Assembly (NCBI RefSeq): GCF_002160145.1
Contig: NZ_NFKA01000021.1
Span: forward strand, 1-60,156
Reading direction: 5' to 3'
From: Gemmiger sp. An194
GTDB taxonomy: Bacteria; Bacillota; Clostridia; Oscillospirales; Ruminococcaceae
Length of the DNA stretch: 60,156 nucleotides
A model generated the notes under the pieces. The model worked only from the letters and a program-made list of their open reading frames with translations. It did not search any database and was not told where the DNA came from. The position numbers and the translations under genes are program-made. Positions 41,380-50,264 of the stretch are shown piece after piece. The first letter of the stretch is position 1, and each line of letters starts with the position of its first letter.

Positions 41380-42240
41380 TCAATAACTCGTACACCAAAA
41401 GTCCTGCAGGGATGTGTAACGGTCATGGATCAGAAGGTGATTCTGATCCGGACCAATACCACATAAAAGCTTTGCTCGTTCCATCATCGAAAGGGGAGGA
41501 AGACCCTGTGCAGCTCGATAGCCAATAAGCTCGCAGGGAGTACCGCTCCGGAACACAAAAACACCTGTGGGCTTATCTGCGAAACCGTACCAATCCAGCG
41601 CCGGGCTATCCGGTGTATCACGGATTCCTTGCTGGAAGAAATCCAGATCCGCTGCATCAGCGGAATCTTCTTCAGCAGGCATTTCCTTTTCCGCTTCGAA
41701 ATCCCACAAGCCCATTGCATCCATTTCATCAAGTTCATACAGGAATTCCTCATCCGGAACAGAACGGATCCCGCAGACCAGTCCTTCTTCCTCATCAGGA
41801 GCTTCTACATCCTCCCATTCAGGCGAATCTGCCCAATCCTCTGTTACTTTTCCATTCTCAGCATGCGCACTCATGTTGATGCCCAGCAAATATTCCACTG
41901 CGCTCATGTCAATTGTGAGCCGCGGATACATTGCGGCCACCTTATACAACCAGTGCAGCGGAGGGGCATTGAGGGTTTGAAATTCAAATACAACAGACTC
42001 GCATCCTTCTGTCCACTCCATATCCTGCAATGTTACATCGTCCAGCACATCTCCATAACAGCCCCAGCATTCGTAAGGGTCTTCATCCACATCACAAGGC
42101 ACAAGTGCTTCCAATGTAAAGCAAAGCTTCAGAGACTGTTTCTGCCCATTGGTCCGGTGTTTCAGCGTGGCATAAATGAATGTTTTCAGCTCTTCGCTGG
42201 GACCAGACACTTTCATCGAGACACTGCATTTGTTTGCCAT
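41380..42240 (-). CDS. YubB/api92 ferredoxin-like-fold protein of mobile-element type
   Basis: A 286-residue protein. The N-terminal half fits the YubB (api92-like) fold: MANKCSVSMKVSGPSEELKTF, a WGCYGDV segment, then VVFEFQTLNAPPLHWLYKVAAMYPRL. The middle is very acidic and low in complexity, and the C-terminus (GLPPLSMMERAKLLCGIG ... LLIHDRYTSLQDFW) is unassigned. Such proteins are common in conjugative elements and phages of gut Firmicutes, without clear function. RBS AAGGAG. Confidence 0.65.
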   Translation of the reverse strand: MANKCSVSMKVSGPSEELKTFIYATLKHRTNGQKQSLKLCFTLEALVPCDVDEDPYECWGCYGDVLDDVTLQDMEWTEGCESVVFEFQTLNAPPLHWLYKVAAMYPRLTIDMSAVEYLLGINMSAHAENGKVTEDWADSPEWEDVEAPDEEEGLVCGIRSVPDEEFLYELDEMDAMGLWDFEAEKEMPAEEDSADAADLDFFQQGIRDTPDSPALDWYGFADKPTGVFVFRSGTPCELIGYRAAQGLPPLSMMERAKLLCGIGPDQNHLLIHDRYTSLQDFWCTSY

Positions 42241-42274
42241 TGTTTTTTACTCCTTTTCTTTTTAAAAATCATAT

Positions 42275-42333
42275 AAAAAAGCCATTCCATGACAGTCCGA
42301 CAATGCCGCCGCAATCACAGAATGGCTTTTTAT
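42275..42333. terminator. Inverted repeat between YubB-like and DUF6809-like genes
   Basis: AAAAAGCCATTC / GAATGGCTTTTT with a long 33-nt loop; T-rich on both strands. Confidence 0.6.
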
Positions 42334-42389
42334 CATAATATTGCAAGCTCCAAAGGGCGCACTTAGAGTGGGTATTTTCGTTGCCCAAA

Positions 42390-42402
42390 ATTCGCGTTGG
42401 AT
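42390..42402 (+). repeat. 13-bp direct repeat, copy 2
   Basis: ATTCGCGTTGGAT, identical to 41206-41218. See copy 1. Confidence 0.35.
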
Positions 42403-42465
42403 TCCTGCTTACCTGTATTATATGAATTACATCTGCTGATATCAATCAATCTTTTAAAATTTTTT

Positions 42466-42765
42466 TCAGAAGATGCCCTGTGCAGCTGTATCAACCCGCT
42501 TGCGGAGAATTTCCTGCACCTCCTGCATCAGCAGCAGTCCGGTGGAAAACCCGTATTGAAATGCATCGCTGCATTCCGTATCGCAGATAATCAGCGTCTG
42601 TTCCAGCATCTGGTCCACCAGTGCCATATCATCCTCGCTCAGATTGTTCCGCAGGTCTTTCAGGAGCTGTTCAATCTCCTTGCCCGCCTGTTTGTGCCGA
42701 CCGTTTCCTTCCATGTTATTTTCACAGGGAAGCAACTCTCCCCGGTAGATAGCATCCAGTACCAT
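42466..42765 (-). CDS. DUF6809-like small protein
   Basis: A 99-residue protein with AAGGAGG 7 nt before the chosen ATG. It begins MVLDAIYRGELLPCE, has a helical centre (KEIEQLLKDLRNNLSEDD) and ends FQYGFSTGLLLMQEVQEIL. This pattern fits the DUF6809 group found widely in mobile elements of gut Firmicutes. Function unknown. Confidence 0.65.
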   Translation of the reverse strand: MVLDAIYRGELLPCENNMEGNGRHKQAGKEIEQLLKDLRNNLSEDDMALVDQMLEQTLIICDTECSDAFQYGFSTGLLLMQEVQEILRKRVDTAAQGIF

Positions 42766-42782
42766 GCGAAGTTCCTCCTTTA

Positions 42783-44288
42783 TCACAGAAGCTGCTTTTC
42801 TTTGTGGGTGGCCAGCGAGAAGTTGTAGGGCGCGCTGGGCCGTCCGTCCGGAAAGTTGGGTGCGGGCAGGGTATTCAGAATGCGCACCATCTCCTGCAGT
42901 CTGTCAGAATAGCCGTTTGTCAGCAGAATTCCCCGGGTGGGCTGAATTCCCTCCAGAACCAGACCGTCCCAGTACATCCGCAGCTGGTACAGATCCTTCG
43001 GCTCCGCCTTTCGGGTCTTCAGCTCATAGATATCGTATTTTCCATTTTCCCCTTTGTCCACCACATCCACGCGGGTGCCGGTGGGCCAGACGGAGATCTC
43101 ACTGGTCACATCGTCCTCCGGATTGGCGGCCTTGAGGATTTTCATCCACTTCTTTTTCAGTTCATCCTCGCTGAGTGCGGCGGCGTTTTTTTGCGGCGGG
43201 AAATCTGCCAGCGCTTCAAAGACCACATCCCAATCCGGGTCGTTGCGGTCGATGCCGGTCTTGTTGTTGAGAGTGGCCAGAACGCCCCGGGGAAGCTCCG
43301 GGAGAATCAGTTCTCCCACAAAATCGTTGTAGCTGTTGTGCCGGCAAAGAGGGCTGCCATCTTCCCGATGCCAAACTTCCCCCAACTGGGCGGTGGCAAT
43401 TACCCGCTTGCCCAGCCGGATATCAATGCCCTGTGTGGGCTGGCTGCACTGATAGTAGTACCGGGCTTTGCTGCCATGCACCAGATGTTCCTGTTTCGAT
43501 TTATCGAGGGTGCCGTGGACGTATGTCACCGGCACCACCTGGCCACCCAGCTCCACCTCCAGCTTTTCAGTGCGACCCATCATCATAGGGACCGGGATGG
43601 GAGGCACCAGCAGGCTGCTCTGGCCCACAGTCACCGCAATTTTGGCGCTGGGCTCCAGCGTGACCGGGTCCAGCTCCAGATAGCCCCGGTACGCAACACC
43701 CAGATGCTCAATCAGCCACATCCGAAGAGTGACCAGGTCGCTGAGCTTTCGGTTACCCTGCCGCTGCAAGGTACGGGCGATAGCCATCGGTACCCGCACA
43801 TGGATGACCGTGGAGGGATCGGGCCACTGGAGATTCAGCCCTTCCGGCAGGTCGATGGTTTCGGCCATCTTGACGGTCATGTTCAGGTCAAAGGGGCCAC
43901 TGACCTTGAAATACGGGCCGGGCTGGCTGCGGGTGTAGATACACCAGTCACCGGTGCCGCCGGACAGGCAGGCCAGCGCGTTGTTGAGTCCGTATCCATG
44001 TTAATTCAGGCGGTCATTGCTCAGCGGAGCGCTGCCCAGCTGAAGCGCATTGGTAAGGGCGGCGAGCTCCATGCCACAGCCCCAGTCGGCCACCGCAATA
44101 TTGAGATAGTTTTTATCCGCGTCCGGAGCCAGCGCCACACAGACACGGGCCTTTTCGTTGGAAAGCGTGGCGGCGAGGGCGTCGTCACACAGCTCACAGA
44201 TGCCCTGATGGCAGAGCATTCCCTGACGGGCAAGGCCTTCAAATGCCTTAGGGGTGATGTTGATGGAGATGTTGTATTCCTTATTCAT
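42783..44288 (-). pseudogene. GHKL (MORC-like) ATPase with PD-(D/E)xK nuclease, interrupted by one stop codon
   Basis: Reading through a single TAA (44001-44003) gives one 501-codon frame. The N-terminus has a Bergerat ATP fold: GICELCDDALAA (N box), ADWGCGM (G1) and, just after the stop, HGYGLNNALACLSGG (G2). The C-terminus shows RVDVVDKGENGKYDIYELKTRK, a D...ExK nuclease core. The stop falls inside the ATP lid (RLN-stop-HGYGL), where a residue such as Glu is expected; GAA to TAA is one change. Relatives act in restriction-like defence. Either a fresh pseudogene or a split protein; the downstream half has no good start with ribosome site. Confidence 0.8.
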
Positions 44289-44310
44289 GAGTTATACCTC
44301 TTTTCTGTAA

Positions 44311-45426
44311 TCAAATCAGGTTCTCCAGCGCTGTCACGGCGCTGGCCAATGTATCATCGGAGATGTGAAGATAGTTCTCGGTAGTCTTGATGTCGGTATG
44401 TCCGGTGAGCCGGGCGATGGTTTCCATGGGTACGCCCTGACGCTGCAAAAGGGTCACATAGGTGTGGCGGCAGCAGTGGGGCGACAGGCGGCGCACATCC
44501 GGATAGTTTTCCATCAGCTGGTAGTACTTGCGGCGCACGGTATAGGTGGCATACAGAAGGCTTTCCCGACGAGGAGCGCACCAGAGAAATGCCTGTCCGC
44601 CGTTTTCACGCAGCCAAAGCGGAATTTCCCGGTACTTGGGTGCGATGGGAATGACGCGACGGCTGGTGTAGCTTTTTGGGTCGCCCAGCTTGGGGATGCC
44701 ATCCACCATCTTGACTGCCTTGTCCACCCGGACCCAGCTGCCATCCTCGGCAATATCCCGGGGTGTCAGGGCCAGCAGTTCCTGCAAACGCAGGCCGGAA
44801 ATAAGCATCAGACGAATGCTGTTGCCCAGCAGAGTATCCGGTAGGTCGGAGAGCAGCCGCTCGGTTTCTTCCACCGAGAACGCGTCCTTGGCGTGAGTCT
44901 TTTTCTCCTTGCTCAGCTGCTTGGTGGTACGGAAAGCCCGCCGGGCGTAATTCTTTACCACTAGGTCATCCGCTTCGGCCACATCCAGAATCTGAATCAG
45001 CATGGACCGGCACTTGTTGATTTGAGAAGAAGAGTATCCCTTGGCCGCCAGCCCGTTGACGAACTGGTTCACCTGTGCCACCTTAACTTCGTTCAGCGGC
45101 AGCTTACCGAAGGCGCCGTTCAACAGCTTCAAGGTGTAGCGATAGTTGGCATAGGTAGACTCCTCTACCTGAGAGCGGTAGGCCTCGTACCAACGCTGGG
45201 CATACTCTGCGAATAGCGGTACTTCGGGCGTTTCCTGCTCGATAACTTCCTGCTTGTTCAGAAGATACTCCCGCAGCCGGGCCAAAGCCTCCGCTCGGGT
45301 GGGGGCCGTAAAGCTGACGATATGGCGCTTGCCCTCATCGGTGTAGCCATCCATAACTTGACTCTGCCAGCTCCCGCTGGGAAGCCGGTGGACAGATCCC
45401 TCCCCCTTTGCGCGTTTACCCGACAT
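44311..45426 (-). CDS. int: Tyrosine recombinase (integrase)
   Basis: A 371-residue integrase of the Tn916/phage type. The N-terminus is an arm-binding domain (GSWQSQVMDGYTDEGKR), followed by a SAM-like core-binding domain (about 70-165). The catalytic domain has R213 (SGLRLQE), H317 and R320 (HCCRH), H343 (TGHTD) and Y352 (ENYLH), all present. It overlaps the excisionase frame by 11 bp and should move the element it sits in. Element ends are not certain. Confidence 0.94.
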   Translation of the reverse strand: MSGKRAKGEGSVHRLPSGSWQSQVMDGYTDEGKRHIVSFTAPTRAEALARLREYLLNKQEVIEQETPEVPLFAEYAQRWYEAYRSQVEESTYANYRYTLKLLNGAFGKLPLNEVKVAQVNQFVNGLAAKGYSSSQINKCRSMLIQILDVAEADDLVVKNYARRAFRTTKQLSKEKKTHAKDAFSVEETERLLSDLPDTLLGNSIRLMLISGLRLQELLALTPRDIAEDGSWVRVDKAVKMVDGIPKLGDPKSYTSRRVIPIAPKYREIPLWLRENGGQAFLWCAPRRESLLYATYTVRRKYYQLMENYPDVRRLSPHCCRHTYVTLLQRQGVPMETIARLTGHTDIKTTENYLHISDDTLASAVTALENLI

Positions 45427-45655
45427 GGAAGGCCACCTCCTTCTGGGCAGGGGCCAGATCGGCCGGGACGCGGGTGTGTTTTTCCACCCAGGCCAGGAAC
45501 AGCTGGGTGGGAATGCGGATAGACGATCCCAGCCGGCAGACCGGGAAGTCCTTGCGATGGGTCAGTTCGTAGGCCGCCGAGGTGCTGATGCACAGATAAC
45601 TCTTAATATCCGCTACGGTGAGGTAGCTCTTTTCAAAGGTGATTTCCTTTTTCAT
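45416..45655 (-). CDS. xis: Excisionase (helix-turn-helix)
   Basis: A 79-residue DNA-binding protein: YLTVADIKSYLCISTSAAYELTHRKDFPVCRLG is the MerR/excisionase-type winged helix. AAGGAGAA precedes the ATG. Co-transcribed with int, it sets the direction of recombination. Confidence 0.9.
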   Translation of the reverse strand: MKKEITFEKSYLTVADIKSYLCISTSAAYELTHRKDFPVCRLGSSIRIPTQLFLAWVEKHTRVPADLAPAQKEVAFHVG

Positions 45656-45731
45656 GTCAGTTCTCCTTTATATATCAGGTGTGAATTTCTGAGAACCGCC
45701 CTTTCCGGCTTGTTTTGCATAGACCGGCATG

Positions 45732-45947
45732 TTATGATGAAAGGGCAGAATGGCTTTGATTTGAGTCGGATTCATTTTGCGCTTGCCGTGTTCGGGTGGC
45801 AGCCCGAATGCGGCTTTTTTGTTGGAACGAAGCAAACTCTCTCACAGCCATCAGGCAAGGACAACAGCCAAACCGGCGGCTTCGATGGTCAGGGATATTG
45901 TCAGTCGGATAAATGAAATTGTTAATATAGTGATGAAGTGTGGTCAT
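45732..45947 (-). CDS. Small ORF with strong ribosome site, upstream of xis
   Basis: A 71-residue frame starting 10 nt or less after AAAGGAGGAG, an excellent site. The N-terminus (MTTLHHYINNFIYPTDNIPD) looks protein-like, while the C-terminal third is Arg/Ser-rich and antisense to a hairpin. It may be a genuine short regulator or a leader peptide for xis-int. Confidence 0.45.
   Translation of the reverse strand: MTTLHHYINNFIYPTDNIPDHRSRRFGCCPCLMAVREFASFQQKSRIRAATRTRQAQNESDSNQSHSALSS
45785..45820 (+). terminator. Hairpin with T-run on the plus strand
   Basis: GCCG..TTCGGG-TGGCAG-CCCGAA..CGGC and T6, oriented against xis-int transcription. It implies a short plus-strand transcript here or protects the module from outside readthrough. 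Confidence 0.6.
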
Positions 45948-46107
45948 TGGTCTCTCCTCCTTTGGAATTAGGTTTATCCGGGCGGTGTGTGTCCCTTTCG
46001 ACAATCTCATTATACACCAAAATCAGTGCATAAAACAAGCCACAATACGCACCAAATAAAGTGAATATTGTGGCTTGAATATTTGTTCCTTTTGCTAATT
46101 GACTTTT

Positions 46108-46150
46108 ATGCGAAATATGCACTTGACATGGTGTATATTTCGCATATATA
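46108..46150 (+). promoter_or_regulatory. Promoter with long palindromic operator of the HTH gene
   Basis: TTGACA (46123-46128) and TATATA (46145-46150) are spaced by 16 bp. A 38-bp inverted repeat spans them: arms ATGCGAAATATGCAC and GGTGTATATTTCGCAT, 14 of 16 positions complementary, with the -35 in the middle. Binding of the HTH protein there would autorepress. Confidence 0.75.
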
Positions 46151-46184
46151 CTTGATTTATAACTATGAGAGAAGGTGTATGCGA

Positions 46185-46400
46185 ATGTCGATAAAATATG
46201 ACAAACTTTTTGCTCTATTGAAAGAGCGAGGATACACAACGTATCGGATTCGAAAAGAAGGACTGCTTGGGCAAAGCACGTTAACTGCCATTAAGAACGG
46301 AAAAGGCGGATTAACAGAGAAGTCTATTGATAAACTCTGCCAAGTGTTGAAGTGCCAACCGGGTGATTTAATGGAATACGTGGAAGATTCTTCCACATAA
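46185..46400 (+). CDS. Cro/CI-type small regulator
   Basis: A 71-residue XRE protein (KLFALLKERGYTTYRIRKEGLLGQSTLTAIKNGKG, DKLCQVLKCQPGDLMEYVED), like the YozG class that controls mobile elements. The ATG with GAAGG 9 nt upstream is chosen; an ATG 6 bp earlier is possible. It faces away from xis-int and likely sets the lysogeny-like state of the element. Confidence 0.88.
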   Translation: MSIKYDKLFALLKERGYTTYRIRKEGLLGQSTLTAIKNGKGGLTEKSIDKLCQVLKCQPGDLMEYVEDSST

Positions 46401-46521
46401 GTTTTGTTTATGATTAATCCGAATAGAAAAACGAAGCAAACGGACTTGACGAGAAGTCTCTTTTGATACATAATTCTACTATGGGTTAGCCCAAATCTAA
46501 AATGAGGAGGTGGCTCCGGCC

Positions 46522-46686
46522 TTGAAGCTCAAAAGGTGGAGATGGTTCGGTGTCACCGCTCTTGTGCTGGAGTAGTTTGCCGAAACAGTACTGTAGGTAG
46601 CGGTGACACCCACGTGGCTCTCTGTCGTGCTAGAAGTCGCATTGATAGGTCTGGCGCTTTACAGCGCCTGGCCAGATGATGAATAA
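46522..46686 (+). pseudogene. 53-codon hydrophobic ORF with two in-frame TAG codons
   Basis: From a TTG after GAGGAGG (11 nt) one frame runs to TAA through TAG at 46573-46575 and 46594-46596. The pieces read as one membrane-peptide-like sequence: basic start MKLKRWRWFGVTALVLE, middle FAETVL, hydrophobic end WLSVVLEVALIGLALYSAWPDDE. Coding character continues across both TAGs, so this is either a decayed gene (CAG or TGG to TAG), a read-through gene or chance. The frame is complete to a TAA just before the terminator hairpin. Confidence 0.5.
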
Positions 46687-46699
46687 TCATTAAGCACGC

Positions 46700-46730
46700 C
46701 CCCCTCCTAGGCTGGAAACCTAGGAGGGGG
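46700..46730 (+). terminator. Terminator hairpin of the small unit
   Basis: CCCCCTCCTAGG-CTGGAAA-CCTAGGAGGGGG, perfect 12 bp, with only a weak T stretch after it. Confidence 0.7.
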
Positions 46731-46816
46731 ATTCGATTTGAAAGTCAATTGCTTTATAGTCTTTCATCGCAGAGAAGAAATTCGGATGTAAGACCTTGAT
46801 AAAAACGCTAAACTAT

Positions 46817-46867
46817 AAAAACCAGACACAGAGCCACCTGCTGAGGTGAATCTCTGCGCCTGGTTTT
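46817..46867 (-). terminator. Terminator of the hsd operon
   Basis: Beyond the 3' end of hsdR: minus-strand AAAACCAG...CTGGTTTTT closes a long stem with an inner CACCT/AGGTG hairpin and GCAGAGA/TCTGTG partial pairing, then T-rich. Confidence 0.8.
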
Positions 46868-46873
46868 CTGTTT

Positions 46874-49800
46874 TTATGATGCCGTGATCTGAACGGCGTT
46901 TTCACGAACCTGATTGATTGTTTCCAGCAAGGAGGTTCTGGTTTTTGCGTCAAACAGCTTGATGAAGCTGACCGGCTTGTCAAAGGGCGGCCTTGTCAGC
47001 TCCGCCACATTCTCCATGTATCCGTTCAGTTCAATGTGATGGATGATTTTGTTCACAAACGCAATCTGCTGCTGATTCAACGACTGGTCATTGATGAAGG
47101 AGGAAAACGCCTGCATTGCCGCTTCATGGTCCAGCTTGGCGATTTTACGAATCAGCAAACCAAAGGGCGTATCGCCAAACTCGCGGGCATAGTCTTCTTT
47201 GCTGCCCAGCTCGCTGGTCAATATCCGCTCCAGTTCCTGATAATCGCCCAGCGTCAACGGAATGTTGTGCGTCAGTTTGTGAATTGCCAGCGTATCGCCA
47301 TGCTCGTTGACATACCGGTTGACCTTTAATCGGTAATCCTCAAAGTCATAGACTACATCCAACTGGATGCCCTCCTGGCTGTCGATGATCGGGTCGGTCA
47401 GTTTGGTGACAATGCGCTTCTGCTCTCCGCCGCCTTCGTCCAAAAAGCGAATCAGCTCCCGTAGCTCTTCCCGGACCCGCTCAAACAACAGAACATCGCC
47501 GGCATCCCAGAACGCATCGGTCTGGATTTTTCGCAGCAGCGGCAGCTTTTCCTGAATCTGCGGAATGCTGGCTTTGCGTTCCAGCAGGGAAGCGGTGTCA
47601 CACAGCTGCTTTTTGGCATACTTGAACGCGGGCATCTGTTCGATGTGCGCCAGTATCAGGCCATACATGAAGTTGTCGAAACGCTTTGCAAACTCGTCCG
47701 CTTCTTCAGAGCGCACCAGCGGTGCAATCTGCGTCAGAAGCTCGCCCTTGTCGCCCTCGCTGATGGACACAAGCGATTCCGGCTTTTTGTATTTCTCCAC
47801 CGACTTCATCCGAAGTTTTACCGCAATCAGGTCAGGGCTGAGGGCCAGAATCTGCCGGTGACAGGTATTGACAATCTCCTTACGCCATGCCTGATAATCC
47901 TCCCCGGCAAAGGTGCTTTCCTGCAAAGCCATGGCGATTTTGATTTGCTTGCCGAAGATGTTTTCCGACAGCGTTTTGGTTTCTCTGGTTTCGTAACCTT
48001 CTTTGTGCTGCCGGAAGTATTCGAAGTTGCCGCAGTAGTCAAAAATCAGGAAGCGCCGCTTGTCGGTATAGGTTCCGTCGATCTGGTCCACGCAGGCCAG
48101 CCCTTTGCACAGCCGGGTGCCGCGGCCAATCATCTGCCAGAACTTTGCCTTTGACCGAACCTTTTTGAAAAACACCAGATTGACGCATTCCGGCACGTCG
48201 ATGCCGGTGTCCATCATGTCCACCGATACGGCAATGTGCGGTTCCTTTTCCGGCTGCTTGAAATCGTCGATGATGGTCTGTGCGTAGGCATCGTCGCAAA
48301 TCACCCGCTGAGCGAAGCTGCCCCGGTACTGGGGGTACAGCTTATTGAACCGCTCCAGAATAAACTCCGCGTGTCGCTTGTTCTGGGCAAACAGGATGGT
48401 TTTCCCCAGACGGTCGCCGCCCGCCACCTTGATGCCCCGGTCCATCAGGTCCTGCAGCACGATGTCCACAGTGGTTTCGTTGAACACAAATTTATTGAGA
48501 GCAGCGGAGGGGATAAAGTCCGGCAGCTGACCGTCCTCGATGAAATCATCCTCATATCGCTCTTTGTCCTCTTCGGACAAATCATCGTAGGAGATGCCAT
48601 CCTCCAGAAAACGGGTCTTGACCTCGTAGTTGTAATAGTGCACCAGCACATGGTCCTGCTGCACTGCCGTTTCATAATCATAAGCATAGGTGGGCACGCC
48701 GTGTTCCATCTCGAAAAAGTCGTAGGTGTTCCGATCCACATCGGTTTTCGGCGTGGCGGTCAGGCCCACCATGAAGGCGTCAAAATATTCAAAGATGGCC
48801 CGGTACTTTTTGAAGATGCTCCGGTGGCTTTCGTCAATGATAATCAGGTCGAAGTGCGCTGGAGTAAACAGCTGCCGCCCGTCCTTGGATTTGGTGTCAT
48901 CAATGGCGTTGAGGATGGTCGGATAGGTGGAGAACACAATGCGGGCGTTCCGGTCGTCCTTGTTGGAGCAGAGGTTGCACAGGGACATATCCGGCAGATA
49001 GTTCTTGAAATCGTCCTTTGCCTGCTTCACCAGTGCGGTGCGGTCAGCCAGGAATAGAATGTTGGTTACCCATTTGCCGCGGCTGAGCACATCGGTCAGG
49101 CTGGACGCGGTTCTGGTCTTGCCGGTGCCGGTGGCCATCACCAGTAGATGCTTGCGGAACCCCTGCGTAATCTGTTCGCACACCGCCCGGATGGCTTCCT
49201 TCTGGTAATACCGGTCAGTGATTTTGTCATCAATGGAAACGCCCATCAAATCCATCCGCTCGGTGCGGCGGTTCATCAGCTTCTGCAGGTCGTCCTTGCT
49301 GAAAATGCCGCTGACCTTCCGCTGCGGGGCGGTCCGGTCATCCCAGAAGTAGGTTTCAAAGCCGTTGGTGGTGAACATCATGGGGCGGCGGCCAAACTTC
49401 CGTTCCAGACAATCCGCATACAAAACCGCCTGTTTGCGCCCGATGTTGGGGTCCTTGCTGGTGCGCTTGGCTTCCACCACCGCCAGGGGCAGACCGTCCT
49501 TTCCAAACAACACATAGTCGCAGAAGCCCGGCTGACCGGGTCCTCCGGCCATATCCTCCACGCGATACTCCTCCTGTACGTCCGCATCCGGGCCGGTAAA
49601 TTTCCAGCCCATCAGCTTCAGGTCCACGTCGATGTAGATTTTGCGGGTCTTGAATTCCGAGAGGTCCTCCGGCTGGAAGGTGCGCTCCTTCTGATGCTGC
49701 TCCTTTTCGGCGGTGTAGCGGGCGGACATCTGCTCGATTTGCTTGCGCAGCGCCTCGATCTCGGCGTCCTTCTGGTCCAGCAGACTTTCTTGTTCCTTGA

Positions 49801-50251
49801 TTTTTTTTGTGTCCACCGCCACTTTTGCGGTGGGGACAAGGTTCTCGTCAAAGGTGCGCTCCTGATAATCCGCGCCATAACAGTAGTCAATCCACTGCAC
49901 AAACTCAAACAGAGCGCGTAGGGAAGCAAGCGCATCGCTCGGCTGAACGCTGCGCTCGGTATGTACCGCCAGATTGCCCAGCTTGATGATAAACGGCATC
50001 TTGCCCCAAGTGTCAGAGTCCACAGCAAAGCGGAAGGTCGGCTCGTGAATGAGGGATTGCAGATTGTCCTTGTAGGGCATTTTCATGGACTTGTCCGCCG
50101 CATAGACCCATTTCACAGCCAGTTCCAGCGCCTTGCGGCAGCCCACCGCACACATGGCCGGAGCGGAAGCATAGATTTTCTCGGCTTCCATACAAGCCGG
50201 GGCGAAGAGGGAATATTCGCTTTTTTCTACAAGAAAAAGAAAATTAGGCAC
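46874..50251 (-). CDS. hsdR: Type I restriction enzyme R subunit
   Basis: A 1125-residue translocase-nuclease. N-terminal DUF4145-like domain (CMEAEKIYASAPAMCAVGCRKALELAVKWVY), coiled coil (about 165-205), nuclease core GFCDYVLFGKDGLPLAVVEAKR, then SF2 helicase motifs MATGTGKTRTA, IDESHRS, GLTATPKTD and QMIGRGTRL, and a C-terminal helical domain. The GTG after AAGAGGTG is chosen; the longer frame lacks a site. It lies last in the operon, behind two inserted genes. Intact. Confidence 0.94.
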   Translation of the reverse strand: MPNFLFLVEKSEYSLFAPACMEAEKIYASAPAMCAVGCRKALELAVKWVYAADKSMKMPYKDNLQSLIHEPTFRFAVDSDTWGKMPFIIKLGNLAVHTERSVQPSDALASLRALFEFVQWIDYCYGADYQERTFDENLVPTAKVAVDTKKIKEQESLLDQKDAEIEALRKQIEQMSARYTAEKEQHQKERTFQPEDLSEFKTRKIYIDVDLKLMGWKFTGPDADVQEEYRVEDMAGGPGQPGFCDYVLFGKDGLPLAVVEAKRTSKDPNIGRKQAVLYADCLERKFGRRPMMFTTNGFETYFWDDRTAPQRKVSGIFSKDDLQKLMNRRTERMDLMGVSIDDKITDRYYQKEAIRAVCEQITQGFRKHLLVMATGTGKTRTASSLTDVLSRGKWVTNILFLADRTALVKQAKDDFKNYLPDMSLCNLCSNKDDRNARIVFSTYPTILNAIDDTKSKDGRQLFTPAHFDLIIIDESHRSIFKKYRAIFEYFDAFMVGLTATPKTDVDRNTYDFFEMEHGVPTYAYDYETAVQQDHVLVHYYNYEVKTRFLEDGISYDDLSEEDKERYEDDFIEDGQLPDFIPSAALNKFVFNETTVDIVLQDLMDRGIKVAGGDRLGKTILFAQNKRHAEFILERFNKLYPQYRGSFAQRVICDDAYAQTIIDDFKQPEKEPHIAVSVDMMDTGIDVPECVNLVFFKKVRSKAKFWQMIGRGTRLCKGLACVDQIDGTYTDKRRFLIFDYCGNFEYFRQHKEGYETRETKTLSENIFGKQIKIAMALQESTFAGEDYQAWRKEIVNTCHRQILALSPDLIAVKLRMKSVEKYKKPESLVSISEGDKGELLTQIAPLVRSEEADEFAKRFDNFMYGLILAHIEQMPAFKYAKKQLCDTASLLERKASIPQIQEKLPLLRKIQTDAFWDAGDVLLFERVREELRELIRFLDEGGGEQKRIVTKLTDPIIDSQEGIQLDVVYDFEDYRLKVNRYVNEHGDTLAIHKLTHNIPLTLGDYQELERILTSELGSKEDYAREFGDTPFGLLIRKIAKLDHEAAMQAFSSFINDQSLNQQQIAFVNKIIHHIELNGYMENVAELTRPPFDKPVSFIKLFDAKTRTSLLETINQVRENAVQITAS

Positions 50252-50264
50252 AAGAATACACCTC

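Larger units (their letters stand above)
46446..46730 (+). ncRNA. Independent small transcription unit, possible structured RNA
   Basis: TTGACG (46446-46451) and CATAAT (46469-46474) with 17 bp between them form a promoter, and a 12-bp GC stem (46700-46730) ends the unit: about 250 nt. An 11-bp hairpin GTGTCACCGCT/AGCGGTGACAC encloses the middle, GGCGC/GCGCC forms another, and GGAG/CTCC next to the ribosome site could hide it. No known RNA family comes to mind. It also holds the two-amber ORF below, so coding or mixed function is possible. Confidence 0.5.

Noticed and set aside
46573-46596. Pyrrolysine or host-wide TAG reassignment
   Set aside because: Several intact genes here end in TAG, no pyl genes are visible, and housekeeping genes contain no internal TAG.
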